Positions 1 to 9,678 of a stretch of DNA of 64,000 bases are shown here, in pieces (position 1 is the first letter of the stretch; every line of letters starts with the position of its first letter). The DNA comes from CAWAQA01 sp963784065 (GTDB lineage Bacteria > Acidobacteriota > Vicinamibacteria > Vicinamibacterales > UBA2999). A program made the position numbers and the translations under genes. Under the pieces are notes generated by a model. It saw only the letters and a program-made list of their open reading frames with translations, was not told the DNA's origin and ran no database searches. The stretch is from contig CAWAQA010000005.1 in assembly GCA_963784065.1 (NCBI GenBank), positions 124,001 to 188,000 of the forward strand. Reading direction: 5' to 3'.

Positions 1-1573
1 ACTGTCCTCCGAACTGCCCGTTGCCCGGCCCGGCCGCGGCGTTCCTCAAGGGCACGCCGCCGTTCTGCGGCGTCGTGGGTGTCTGCGGCGCCGGCGACGG
101 CGCCGGCGTGAACTGCTGCTGCCCGCCGCCCTGGCCGGCGCCGCCGGCGCCGATCGGCAGGTCCGGAAGCAGCGCCACGCGCGCGCGCGCCACTTGGAGA
201 TCGCGGCCGGCCTGCGCGCGGTTCGCCTCCGCCTGCTGCAGCAGCAGGCGCGAGTCCGAGAGCTCGAGCTGCGTGGACACGCCGGCCTCGTAGCGGACCT
301 CGGCAATCTCGTAGGCGCGATTCGCCTGCTGCACGGTGCCGGCGGTCGCTTCCCACGCGGCGCGGGCGGCAATCAGCTCCGCCAGCGCGGAGCGCGCGTC
401 GAGCGCGGCGAGCTCCTCGACCTGGCGCAGCTGCATGCGGGCCGCCTCGACGTCGGCCTCGGCCACCATCTCGTCGCCGCGCTGGCGTCCGCCAGTGAGA
501 ATCGGCATCTGCATGTTCACGCCCACCGTCCAATTCAGGAGGGGGAACGTGGGGATCCCATTATTGGGGTAGGCCACGCGACCGTAGTTGGTCGTGAGGG
601 CCACGCTCGGCATCCGCTGCGCCTTGACGGAGGCAAGCGCCGCCTCGCGGAGGCTGACGGTGGCCGCCGCCTGTTTCACCGGGGCCCGGTCGGCCTGCGG
701 CGCCGGCGTGCTCAGCACGACGCGAGCCGGATCGCTCGCCTGGATCGTGCTCTCGATGGGGAGCACGCGAGACGCGAACACCGCCGGAGGCGCCGCAACG
801 TTGTCCAGCATCGCATCGGCGAGCTCGATATCCGCGTCGGCAGGCAGATCGAGCAGCTGCTTGAGGCGCAGGAGCGCGACGTCGCGGTTGACGCGCTGCC
901 GAATCAGGTTCGGGTTCTGCGTATCGCGGCTGACGCGCGCGCGCAGCACTTCGAATTCCGGCTGCGTGCCCGCCTGGAACGCGGCTTCCGTCTGCTGCAG
1001 CGTGGCGGTCGCCTGGCCAATCGTCGCCTCGGCGATCCCGACGAGGCGGTCGCTGAGCGCCGCGTCGTAGTACGCCTGCGTCGCGTCGAACAGCAGTTGC
1101 GCCCGCGAGCTGGTCAGCCCGACGAGCGCCGTCTCGCGGCCCGCCGTCGCCATCTGCCGCTGTGCCTGGATGCGGCCGCTGTCGAACAGGTTCTGCGAGA
1201 GCGCGAAATTCAGGCGCCACGTGTTGAGGCGGCCAAACGGCAGCTCCTCCAACCCTTCATCGGCCCCCGGGCCGCCGGCCGGGTCGCCGCCAAGGCTGAC
1301 GTTGTCGAAGAGGCCCTCGAACTCGGATGCGAGCGAACGGTCGTACGAGACCGACACGTTCAGCTGCGGAAAGAGCCCGCTCTTCGCGCGGATCTCCTCG
1401 CCTTCGGCGCGGCGGATCCCGGCGCGCGCGATGGCGACGGTCTCGCTGCGCGCCTCGGCCAGCTCGAGCACCTGCTCGAGCGTCAACGGCCCGGCGAGAG
1501 GCGCCTGAGCCGAGGCGGACAATGGAAAGAACGTGGCGGCACAAACAGCGGTCAGAAATAGAAATCGACGCAT
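1..1573 (-). CDS. TolC-family outer membrane efflux protein (3' end outside window)
   Basis: Outer-membrane channel component of a tripartite efflux pump or type I exporter. The reading frame starts at 1573 with a signal peptide (MRRFLFLTAVCAATFF, ending near SASAQA) and stays open to the left edge, about 524 codons. It carries the two repeated OEP regions: LTLEQVLELAEARSE near residue 30, and a second half with long Ala/Gln/Glu-rich helices such as AALDARSALAELIAA and LLLQQAEANRAQAGRDLQV. The last 50 residues seen are a Gly/Gln/Pro-rich tail. Its start lies 2 nt after the stop of the TetR gene, so the two are co-transcribed. Pump partners (membrane fusion protein, RND or ABC subunit) would be expected further left, which is inference. 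Confidence 0.88.
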   Translation of the reverse strand, partial: MRRFLFLTAVCAATFFPLSASAQAPLAGPLTLEQVLELAEARSETVAIARAGIRRAEGEEIRAKSGLFPQLNVSVSYDRSLASEFEGLFDNVSLGGDPAGGPGADEGLEELPFGRLNTWRLNFALSQNLFDSGRIQAQRQMATAGRETALVGLTSSRAQLLFDATQAYYDAALSDRLVGIAEATIGQATATLQQTEAAFQAGTQPEFEVLRARVSRDTQNPNLIRQRVNRDVALLRLKQLLDLPADADIELADAMLDNVAAPPAVFASRVLPIESTIQASDPARVVLSTPAPQADRAPVKQAAATVSLREAALASVKAQRMPSVALTTNYGRVAYPNNGIPTFPLLNWTVGVNMQMPILTGGRQRGDEMVAEADVEAARMQLRQVEELAALDARSALAELIAARAAWEATAGTVQQANRAYEIAEVRYEAGVSTQLELSDSRLLLQQAEANRAQAGRDLQVARARVALLPDLPIGAGGAGQGGGQQQFTPAPSPAPQTPTTPQNGGVPLRNAAAGPGNGQFGGQ

Positions 1574-1575
1574 CT

Positions 1576-2157
1576 CTACGACCTCGAAACCTCGTAACCA
1601 ATTGCGTTGAGAAACAGCTCGACATACTGGCGCGGCGCGTCTTCGGCCGGCGACGGCAGGAGATCGGGCATCAGATCGCGGCTGATGGCGTCGGCGAACA
1701 GCGTGCCGAGCAGCAGGCTAGCGGCGGCGCGCGGCTGCCAGTCGCCGCGCGTGAGCCCGCGCTCGCGCAGCCGCGTCAGGTAATGGACGAGCATCGTCGC
1801 CAGATGCTTCGGTACACGGCGCGGCCAGTCCTCGACGTCGGGATGCTCCTCGAACTCGCCGATCGTCTTGCGGATGTGGCCGCGCACCTCGACGAGGTGC
1901 GTGTAATGCTTGCGAGCCCAATCGAGGAGCTCGCCGTGTGCGTCGCCGGGCTCGTCGGGCAGCAGCGGGATGGGCGCGCGCTCGGCGTTCCAGCACATCG
2001 CTTCGCGGATGAGCGTTTCCTTCGATCCGAAATGACGGAACAGGGTCACTTCGTTGACCCCCGCGGCCTCCGCGATACGTCGCGTGGTGGCGCCGCGCCA
2101 GCCGAGCTCGGTCACGACGCGAACGGTGGCGGAAAGCAGCTGTTCTCGCAATTCCAT
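1576..2157 (-). CDS. TetR/AcrR-family transcriptional regulator
   Basis: Dimeric ligand-responsive repressor of 193 residues. The N-terminal helix-turn-helix is clear: TVRVVTELGWRGATTRRIAE followed by AAGVNEVTLFRHFGSKETLI, roughly residues 8-48, the canonical TetR_N layout. The C-terminal half is the variable ligand-binding helical domain. I start at the ATG at 2157 (MELREQLL). The frame could be read upstream to 2259, but that extension would run through the operator and has no TetR similarity. It is the first gene of an operon with the TolC gene 2 nt downstream, so it probably represses its own efflux operon. Ligand unknown. Confidence 0.9.
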   Translation of the reverse strand: MELREQLLSATVRVVTELGWRGATTRRIAEAAGVNEVTLFRHFGSKETLIREAMCWNAERAPIPLLPDEPGDAHGELLDWARKHYTHLVEVRGHIRKTIGEFEEHPDVEDWPRRVPKHLATMLVHYLTRLRERGLTRGDWQPRAAASLLLGTLFADAISRDLMPDLLPSPAEDAPRQYVELFLNAIGYEVSRS

Positions 2158-2184
2158 GGGGTTTTTTCGACACGCTTCCTGAAA

Positions 2185-2200
2185 GCAAGTGCTTACTTGC
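2185..2200. promoter_or_regulatory. Palindromic TetR-type operator
   Basis: Perfect inverted repeat GCAAGT-GCTT-ACTTGC, placed 28 bp upstream of the TetR start codon. The size, symmetry and position fit an autoregulatory TetR operator. Seen in sequence; binding is inferred. Confidence 0.7.
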
Positions 2201-2310
2201 CGTTTGACGTCGAGGATAACGTGGAAGTTCCGCAAGGGTGGTGCCGAGGCTCGTGACACCTGGACGCACGTTATCGACAGGGCGCTGTCTCGAGGTCTGG
2301 AACGGCCTCA

Positions 2311-3160
2311 TCAGAAAGGAGAAGCCAGCGCAGCGTGAATGGCCGGCAGCAGCTGCTCAGCGGGACCATGAATCGCGATGTCGACCACCGAGGAAGCCGC
2401 CGTCGCGTCCATGTTGATCTCGCCGGTGAACGCGCCTTGACGCTTCGCTTCGTGCACCAGCCCGGCGGCGGGATAGACCACGGCCGAGGTGCCGACGGTC
2501 AGGAAGACATCACACGCCGTCGCGCCTGCGGCCGCCTCGAGCGCCTCGACCTGCAGAGGCTCGCCAAACCAGACGACCGCCGGACGCGCAAGGCCGCCGC
2601 AATGCGCGCAGCGCGGTGGAAGCTGCGGCAACGGCACACGCTCGTCGCGCCACGGCGTCGAGCCGTTCACACACCCGTTCCAGCACGAAAGCTCCCAGAT
2701 CGAACCGTGCAGGCGCACGAGGCCCTGTGTCCCGGCGCGCAGGTGCAGGTCGTCCACGTTCTGCGTGAGGACGGTCACCTTGACGTCGTCGGCCGCTCTC
2801 CGGAGGTCTGACCCCAATGACGTGTATTGGGTCTGGCCCCTGCTGACCATTCGGCGATTACGGCGTGCGCGGGGTTCGGGACGCACGCCGCAATCTTTTC
2901 GCGGCGCCACGCGTACCACTCCCACACGAGTTGCGGGTCGCGCGCGAAGGCGCCAGGCGTGGCGAGTTCCTCGGGCCGATAGCGCCGCCAGAGTCCTCCG
3001 CGCCGCGAAACGTCGGGACACCGCTCGCCGCAGATACGCCGGCACCGGTCAGAATCGTCAGGCGGCGCGCGTCGCGGATCCGTTCGGCGAGGCGTCGCAG
3101 CCGCGCATCTTCTGGAAACGGCCCTTGATTGCCGTGGCTTCCGCCTTCGGCGGACGATCG
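2311..3160 (-). pseudogene. Broken Sir2-family NAD-dependent deacetylase
   Basis: Sirtuin (NAD-dependent protein lysine deacylase) in three frames. The N-terminal block LTILTGAGVSAASGVPTFRG (about 3005-3070) is the NAD-binding GAGxSxxSGxPxFRG motif. After a 1-base loss the frame changes to GLWRRYRPEELATPGAFARD and continues to NPAHAVIAEW. Then about 40 bp of palindromic sequence is inserted (2804-2843). The rest follows in another frame: VTVLTQNVDDLHLRAG, the HGS catalytic block and the zinc-site Cys residues (SCWNGC, CAHCGG), ending GEINMDATAASS to a stop at 2311. No clear start codon is visible, because the 5' side runs into a REP-like palindrome near 3134-3154. The insertion inside conserved sequence makes this a genuine pseudogene rather than only an assembly error. 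Confidence 0.8.
2804..2843. repeat. Short imperfect palindrome inserted in the sirtuin gene
   Basis: About 40 bp with two inward-facing arms, GTCTGACCCCAAT on the left and ATTGGGTCTGGCCCC on the right, around a 7-bp centre (GACGTGT). The arms are nearly reverse-complementary. The element lies between sirtuin codons that are normally separated by only a few residues (AVIAEW and VTVLTQNVD), so it looks like an insertion. Similar GGGGTCAGACCCC-type palindromes are known as dispersed bacterial repeats, sometimes mobilised by RAYT transposases. That link is inference. Confidence 0.6.
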
Positions 3161-3218
3161 GCCGCTCCCAGATCCTGCCGCCTGAGGCCGGACACCACAC
3201 GGTCACCTTTCGCGTCCA

Positions 3219-4627
3219 TCACACGCGCTCGAGCTGAAACGCGTCGTGCAGCGCGCGAACGGCGCCAGCCGCCTCCCGCTCGGTGACGACGAGCGAGATG
3301 TTGCGCTCGGACGATCCCTGTGAAATGGCGATCACGTTGATGTCCGCTGAGCCGAGCGCGCTGAAGACGGTCGCGGCGATCCCCGGCGTGCCGCGCATGC
3401 GGTCGCCGACCGCCGCCACGATCGCCACCGACTGCTCCGCCGCGATCTCCTCGATATGCCCGCGCATCAACTCGATCTCGAGCGCGCGGCGGAGCGCCGT
3501 CAGCACCCGCGGCGCCTCGGACTCGTTGATCACGAAGCAGATGTTGTTCTCAGACGAGGCCTGCGAAATCATCAGCACGTTCGCCTGCTCCTCGGCCACG
3601 ACGTCGAACGCCTTGGCGGCGATGCCAGGAATCCCCTGCATGCCCGTGCCGCTGATCGCGATGAGCGTGACCTTCCGGATCGACGTCACCGCCTTCACGC
3701 CGCTCGCCGACGGGTTGCCCTCCACGCTCACGCGTGTGCCCGGATGCATCGGGGTTGAAGCTGTTCAGGATGCGCACCGGGATGCGCTGGCGGAACGCCG
3801 GAAGGATCGTCTTGTAATGCAGGACCTTCGCGCCGTAGTACGCGAGCTCCGACGCCTCGCTGTAGGAGATCTCCGACAGCGTCCTCGCCTCCGGCACCTC
3901 CGCGGGATTGGCGGTCATGACGCCGTCGACGTCGGTCCAGATCCACACTTCATCGGCATCGATGGCGGCGCCGACGATCGAGGCCGAGTAGTCGGAGCCG
4001 CCGCGTCCGAGCGTCGTCAGGACGCCGTCGGCGGTGGCGCCGATGAAGCCGGTAATCACCGGGATCTCGCCCGCCGCCATCATCGGCTCGAGCCGCGCCC
4101 GCGTCTTCACGCGCGTGTCGTCCATCTGCGGCTCAGCGCCGCCGAACTGGTCCGTCGTCACGATCAGCTCGGTTGCATCCACCGGCTGCGACAGCCGGCC
4201 GCGGGCCGCGATGGCCGCGGAGAGCAGCGGCGCCGTCAGCATCTCGCCGGTGCCGGAGATCGCGTCGAGCAGCCGCGGCGTGAGCTCGTGCACCATCGAC
4301 AGCCCGAAGCAGAGTTTCTCGAATCGATCGAGCCGCTGGCGGAGGGCATCGAGCGACCGCCGCGTGGCGCGCCGTGTCGTCCCCGATCACCGCGTCGGCG
4401 ACCGCCTTGTGCCGCTCGAACAGATCGTGGCGCACCGCGACGTCCCACTGCCCCTCCGACGCGCGACGGGCCGCGTTGATCAACGTATCGGTGACCTTGC
4501 TCATCGCGGACGTCACGACGGCGACCTCGTGGCCCCGTGACGCGGCCGCGATCGCGAGCTGCGCGGCCTGGGCAATACGTTCGGCGGAACCGACGGACGT
4601 ACCGCCGAACTTCATCACGATTCTCAT
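3219..4627 (-). CDS. lysC: Aspartate kinase, with two frameshifts
   Basis: Phosphorylates L-aspartate, the first step of the Lys/Thr/Met branch. The start is the ATG at 4627: MRIVMKFGGTSVGSAERI contains the KFGGTSV kinase motif. The first break is near 4365, after which SLDALRQRLDRFEKLCFGLS and MVHELTPRLLDAISGTGEML continue in the next frame. The middle segment carries GFIGATADGVLTTLGRGGSD and VWIWTDVDGVMTANP. The second break is near 3750: the sequence CCCC after FN looks one C too long, which turns NSFNPMHPGTRV out of frame. The C-terminus has two ACT regulatory domains (IRKVTLIAISGTGMQGIPGI and SVAIVAAVGDRMRGTPGI), so feedback control by amino acids is likely. All parts are conserved, so I favour assembly indels over loss of an essential gene. 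Confidence 0.88.
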
Positions 4628-4787
4628 CGGGCTTCGGGCTCCGGGCGACGGGCTTCGGTCATGACACACCACGGCTCCTGGCCGCGGACACAGGCAGACC
4701 TGAAGGTCCGCCTCTACATCTTGAATCCTGTTGACTCCGGCCTGAGACAGGTCCGAGCCCTGAGCCCTGAGCCCGATCCCTGAGTGC
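4628..4787. repeat. Intergenic short tandem repeats (GGGCTTCG and CCTGAGC types)
   Basis: The 160-bp spacer between the carboxypeptidase end and the aspartate kinase start is made largely of degenerate direct repeats: GGGCTTCGGGCTCC-like units near 4629-4660 and CCGAGCCCTGAGCCCTGAGC near 4757-4776. The same CCTGAGC unit recurs at 15503-15637. Confidence 0.6.
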
Positions 4788-7526
4788 CTACGGGATGCGC
4801 ACCGGTTCCGCTTTCGAATAGTAGATCCCGTTGAACAGGAACTTGAACGTCGCCGTGCGGCTGTGCGCGGAACGTGATCTGCGGGCCGAACAGCAGGACG
4901 CGCCCGCGGCCCAGCGTGACGTCGGCTGCGGCCACGCCGTCCTTGAGGTAATGCTGGCCCCACGCCCACCCGCTGCGCAGCGGCGACGCGTTCGGGAACC
5001 ACGCGACGCGCCGTGCGGCGGCGTCGGGCGAGATGCGCAGCACGGGACTGTTGTCGAAGAACACGTCGACCTGGTCGTCGAAGCCGTACGCCAGTGGCGA
5101 CGTGTTGTCCACGGCAACCCGGAGGATGGAGCCGGGCACGTAGTACTTCTCCCGCGGCAGCGGCTGCGTCGAGCCGTCGCTGCGCGACTCCACCAGGGCG
5201 CTCGTGAGGCCCAGGCGGAAGTGCGACGCCACAGACGTCGAGCCGCCCGTGGCCAGCAGCGTGCCGCCCTCCTCGACGAATTGCCGCAGCATCGGCAGGG
5301 TCTTCGACAGCGTGACCACGCCTGTCTTCGCCCGGTACTCCGCCGGCAGGTCGTCGGGGTCGTCTCCGCCGAAGCTCTCGCGCGCCGGGATCAGATCGTC
5401 GGCAAAGATCAGCACGTCGTACTTCGCCGCAAGTCCGCCCGCATCGAGCGTGGACGGATAGACCACATCGAACGGAAACGCGTATCGCTCGAGCACCCAG
5501 CGCATCCAGCCGCTCGCCGCCGATCCGCCGTAGCGATCGGCCAGCCCGACGCGAACGCGGCGCAGCTTGAGCGCGTCGCCGCGCGGAGCGGCGGCCACGC
5601 CGGTAAACGTCAACCCGAGATCGGCCGCCGACCTCTCGAGCTGAACCCGCGTGGACGCTTTCGCCGCCACGTACATCGCGCCGGTCCCGCCCGGCGCGCC
5701 GCCGACCGTACGATCGCGCAGCCAGTACACGTCTTCGCCCGCCTGCAGCAGCCGGTTGACGGCGACGAACGCATCGTTCTGGTGATGGCTCAGGAGGTAG
5801 CCGGCGGGTCCATCCGCCGCGCCGCCGGCCGCCGCCGATCGTCCGGGTGCCAGCGCTCCTCGGCCCGAAGGCGGAGGCCACAGGACGCCGCCGGGCGGCG
5901 GCGGCGCTTCTGCCGTCAGCTTTTCGAACGGGCCGTCGAAGCCTTCGAGCACCCGATCGAAGCTGACGCCCATCTGCATGGCCAGCGTCCACCCGGCGCT
6001 GTCGTACGGCGGCGTGGGCGGCGCCCCGGGATACGGAATGTCGTCGGGATGATCCTGCGGCTCGAACATGTCGAGCACGTGCGGCCGGAACGCCTGCGCC
6101 GTCTTCACGACGAACGAGCCGGCCGGGTAACTCCTGCCGTTGACGGTGAACGCGGCGGTCGCGCGGTGCACGTCGACGCCATTGCGAATCAGCGCGTTCA
6201 CGAACTTCGTCGCGGTGAGGAAGTCCGGCTGGTCCGACCGGCAGGATGTAGCCGCGCGCGTCGCGTAACGCCGGGTCCGCCGTCCGCGACGCGGGACGAT
6301 GCGGGTAGGCCGTCCACGTGTCGCGGCTGCCGCGCTCGATCGAGTTCATGCCCATGCGGTAGCTGTTGAACAGCAGCGTTTCCCGGTAGCGGGACGCGAC
6401 GTCGAGCACCGCGCGGTTCGCCGTCAGCGAGTAATCGACCGACTGCCGGAAGTGCCACTTCTGCGGCGCGATGGGCAGCGGCAGGTCGGCGCTCGGTCTC
6501 TGCCGTTCCCGCACGTACGGGATCTCCACCGGCGTCGGGTTGCCGATGGTCTCGGTCAGCAATCCGATCTGGTTGTGAAAATACACCGTCGTCCGCAGCC
6601 CGCCGTTCCACCATGTCGAGTAGTTCGCGCCCGAGCGCATGGTGACACCGCGCTTGCCTTCAGCGGCGAAGCGCGCGTGCATGCCCGCCGCGACGAGGTC
6701 GATGCCGATCGGCACGAGCGGGTCGTAGACGTAGTTGAACGGATCGCGGAACGGGGGCGCGAACATGACCGTGCCCGCGGGGCCCGGCCTGGTGATGGTT
6801 GTAGACGATCTGCGGGAACCACTCGTGGTAGAGCACGCGGTTCATGTTGATCGTCTCGGCCAGCGCCGACATGTAGAAGTCGCGGTTGTTGTCGTGGCCG
6901 GCATACTTCTGGTAGAGACGCGGCAGCCCCTCGAGCGTCCGCCGCTGCGGATCGGAGCGGCGCATGTACCAGTCGCCGACGAGCGCGTGCCCGTCGGGGT
7001 TGGCGTGCACGGCGAGGACGATGACGTCGCGGAGGAAGCGCTGCGTCTCGGCGTCGTTCCCGCTCACGAGCTGGTACACGGTCTCGATCAGCTGTTGCGC
7101 GCCGAGCACTTCGTCGGCGTGGAGGCCGCCGTCAATCCAGACGACCGTGCGCCCTTCCTGCGCGAGGGAGCGCGCCTCCTCGGCGGTGAGGCCCTCGGCG
7201 CGGGCGAGGCGGCGGGAGATTTCCTTGTAACGATCGAGCCGCAGGAAGTTCTCGGGAGCGGTGACGATCGCCATCCACTGCGTGCGGCCTTCCTCGGTCT
7301 TTCCGAGGTCGACGAGCGCCATGCGGTCGGATTCGGCGTCGAGCTTCTTCCAGTAGTCCTCGAACTGCCGCCACGTCGCGAGGAAGTAGTCGTCACCGAT
7401 GGCGGCGCCAAACTGCTGCGTCGGCGAGGTGACCGAGGCGGTCCCGCGAGGCTGCGTGCCCGCCGCAGCGAACGGCAGGACGAGCAGGAGCGCGACTAGC
7501 GCAAGCACGCGGGCGCGGCGAACCAT
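4788..7526 (-). CDS. M14-family zinc carboxypeptidase, secreted, with three frameshifts
   Basis: Metallocarboxypeptidase-like secreted enzyme of about 900 residues. It starts at the ATG at 7526 (MVRRARVLALVALLLVLPFA, signal peptide). The catalytic domain shows GGLHADEVLGAQQLIET (the HxxE zinc ligands) and the third-ligand region QIVYNHHQAGP. Frame breaks lie near 6770 (continues as FAPPFRDPFNYVYDPLVPIG), near 6215 (continues as NALIRNGVDVHRATAAFTVN) and near 4865 (continues as ATFKFLFNGIYYSKAEPVRI to the stop at 4788). The long C-terminal part resembles the glutamine-amidotransferase-like extension common in acidobacterial M14 proteins. Every segment is conserved, so the breaks are probably assembly indels. 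Substrate unknown. Confidence 0.82.
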
Positions 7527-7612
7527 GCAGGTCCGTATGATACCCACATGGGAGGGCTTCGGTCCTCGGTCTTCGGCCTCCGGCGGGCCGCGGCCAGTTG
7601 AACCGCTGGCGC

Positions 7613-7650
7613 GGAGCCCGCAGCCCGCAGCCCGCAGCCCGAAGCCCGTC
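7613..7650. repeat. GCAGCCC tandem repeat
   Basis: About 38 bp of 7-bp direct repeats (GCAGCCC, last unit GAAGCCC), directly next to the stop codon of the leftward hydrolase gene. Confidence 0.65.
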
Positions 7651-8602
7651 TCAATGCACCCGGCGCGCCTTGCCAAAGCGGCGTATGAGCCAGGTGCCGG
7701 CGAACGCAGTGGCAGCCACGCCGGAGAGCATTCCCCACCGCACACCACCCGATCGGACCGGGGGCGGGAGCGCGATGACCCCCTGCTCATCCGTGACCGC
7801 GGGCTGATTGACGTAGCGCCCCCGGCGCGGGCGCGCCCGCTGGTCGAAGTCGCGCGCGAGCTTTGCCAACTCTCCCGGCACATTCTCGCCTCGCATCGGA
7901 TGGCCGTGGCCCGACGCAATCAACGTGGGCTTGAGGAGCGCCAGCGTTTCGACGGACCGCCGGGCCCTGGCCCAGTCGATCGTGAAGTACGCGGGCGGGC
8001 CGTTCAGCTCCTGCCGCTGAGTCAGCACGGCGAACACGGACTCCTGGCGCGTGGTCGTAATCGCATCACCCGCGAGCAGCGTCCGGTCGCGAATTGCGGA
8101 ACAGCGAGACGTGCCCCGGGGAGTGTCCCGGCGTGTGCACCCAGCGCCAGCCGGGCATTCCAGGCACCGCGTCGGGCTCGTTCAGCGCGGACACCCGATC
8201 GCCCAGGTCGATACCTTTTTCCGGGAACAGAGGCGAAAGGCGCGCCATGAGGCCGCGGCCCACGGTCGGGTCGGGCGGCGGGTAGTCGGCGTGGCCCGTC
8301 AGGTACGGCAACTCCAGCAGGTGCGCGTACACCGGAACGTCCCAGACGGCGAGCAGGGGCCCGAGCGCACCGACATGATCGAAATGCCCGTGGGTCAGGA
8401 TGATGGCCGCCGGCCGTGAATCCCGTCCGAATCGCGCCGCCGCGACCTCGAGAATCTGCGCCGCGCCGAGGGACAGGCCCGCATCGATGAGCACCCAGGG
8501 AGCCCCCGGCGCACCGGCGAAAAAGACATTGACGAAGGCGATGCGCAGGCGGGCGAGATCGCTCGCCAGTTCCTCGATGTCGTGACGTTCGTGCTGGTCC
8601 AT
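7651..8602 (-). CDS. Metallo-beta-lactamase-fold hydrolase, one frameshift
   Basis: Metal-dependent hydrolase of the glyoxalase II/lactonase type. The start is the ATG at 8602 (MDQHERHDIEELASDLARLR). The metal-binding motif is ILTHGHFDHVGALGPLL (HxHxDH-like, about residue 70-86), followed by the downstream ligands in WVHTPGHSPGHVSLF. A single-base break near 8090 shifts the rest to the frame with TRQESVFAVLTQRQELNG, then LIASGHGHPMRGENVPGELA. The protein ends in a predicted membrane segment (WGMLSGVAATAFAGTWLIRR), unusual for a soluble MBL hydrolase, so it may be a tail-anchored form. Substrate unknown. Confidence 0.82.
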
Positions 8603-8659
8603 AGAGCGATGACTGCAACCGCAACGCCAGCTGCACGGGATAGCGGCTGGCGTGTGCGT

Positions 8660-9503
8660 TCAGGCGGACGGATTGCGCTTCACGACGATCGTCCTGGTGT
8701 AGATCAGCCGGAAGCCGAGCCGCTCGAACACCCGCTGCGATGTGCTGCCGGGCTCGGTGGTCGTAATGGCGAGATCGGCGCGCCCGGCGGCTTCGGTCGA
8801 GGACATGCGTCACCAGGGCCGTCTGCACGCCGCGCCGGCGGAAGCGCGGTAGTGTGGCGGTCCCGAAGATTCCGAGCACGCCGTCTCGCACGTAGGTGGC
8901 TCCACCGCCCGCGGGCGTACCGTCGGCCCACACGAGGTAACGCGCGATCGCCGGATGATTGAACTGCCGCATCACGCCGCGCAGGTATTCGAGCGACTCC
9001 GGCTTCACCGAACTCGACGCGTCGGCCGCCGCGAAACTTTCCGCGACCACATCGAGCCAGAGCGCGTCCTCGTCAGGAGACGCGGGGGCGACGCGCAAGC
9101 CAGGCGCGATTCCGGGTGCCGCATCGCCGCCGGCCAGGGGTCGCGCGAGCTGGCTCTCGAAACCCTGGAGGGTGAAGCCGCGCACCGACAGGCGTGGCGC
9201 CACGTCGGCGGCCGCGAGCGGACAGAGCTCGATCTGCGCCGGCGACCCGTGCGCCGCGTAGAACGCTTCGATCGCATCGAGGTCCGCGTCGCTGACCGGC
9301 GCCACGACGCCCAGCCCGAGCATCTTGTTCATGGGCGAGCCCGCGACGCCGAAGAGCGCACGGCCGCCGCCCGCCTCGAGCGACGCGATGCCGGCGCGCG
9401 TACCGACCGCGCCCGCTTCGGCGCAGAAATCAATCTCCGCACGCTCGACGCGGCGCGCGAACGCGCCGGTGACGTCCAGAGGCGAGTGGTATGGTAGCGA
9501 CAT
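8660..9503 (-). CDS. GNAT-family N-acetyltransferase, one frameshift
   Basis: Acetyl-CoA-dependent N-acetyltransferase. It starts at the ATG at 9503 (MSLPYHSPLDVTGAFARRVE). The C-terminal GNAT core is GVLGIFGTATLPRFRRRGVQ followed by TALVTHVLD, the acetyl-CoA-binding R/QxxGxG/A-like stretch. One extra C near 8798 breaks the frame. Beyond it the sequence reads EAAGRADLAITTTEPGSTSQ and RVFERLGFRLIYTRTIVVKR, the typical final GNAT strands, to the stop at 8660. The N-terminal ~130 residues are a second, degenerate acetyltransferase-like half. Its start codon overlaps that of the opposite-strand fragment beginning at 9502. Confidence 0.8.
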
Positions 9504-9678
9504 GCTGAAGCAACTCCTCGGCTGCGTGGCGGTGATGGCCTCCGGCCATCGTCTGGCGGCCGCCGATCCGCTCGCGCACACCTTCTCCATTGTGCCGCGA
9601 GACGAGGCACGGGGAGACATCGGCGTTGCGGCGCGGCTCGTCGCGCGGATTCAGCCATTCGCGCCACGGCGCCGATGA
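9502..9678 (+). pseudogene. Short secreted ORF resembling the N-terminus of a DUF1028 protein
   Basis: 58-codon frame that begins with a plausible signal peptide (MLKQLLGCVAVMASGHRLAA) and continues HTFSIVPRDEARGDIGVAAR. DUF1028 proteins commonly begin with HTFSIVARDPxTGxxGVAV, so this looks like a truncated remnant. It stops after about 20 residues of similarity and overlaps the exonuclease III start by 4 nt. It could instead be chance. The start codon is shared head-to-head with the GNAT gene. Confidence 0.4.

Noticed and set aside
194..1561. Long rightward frame over the left end
   Set aside because: Arg/His-rich shadow of the leftward TolC gene, which has a signal peptide and family motifs.
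5013..5461. Rightward frames over the M14 carboxypeptidase
   Set aside because: Arg/Ala/Pro-rich composition typical of antisense frames in high-GC coding sequence.
7613..7650. GCAGCCC repeat as a possible CRISPR-like array
   Set aside because: 7-bp units without spacers; a simple tandem repeat.
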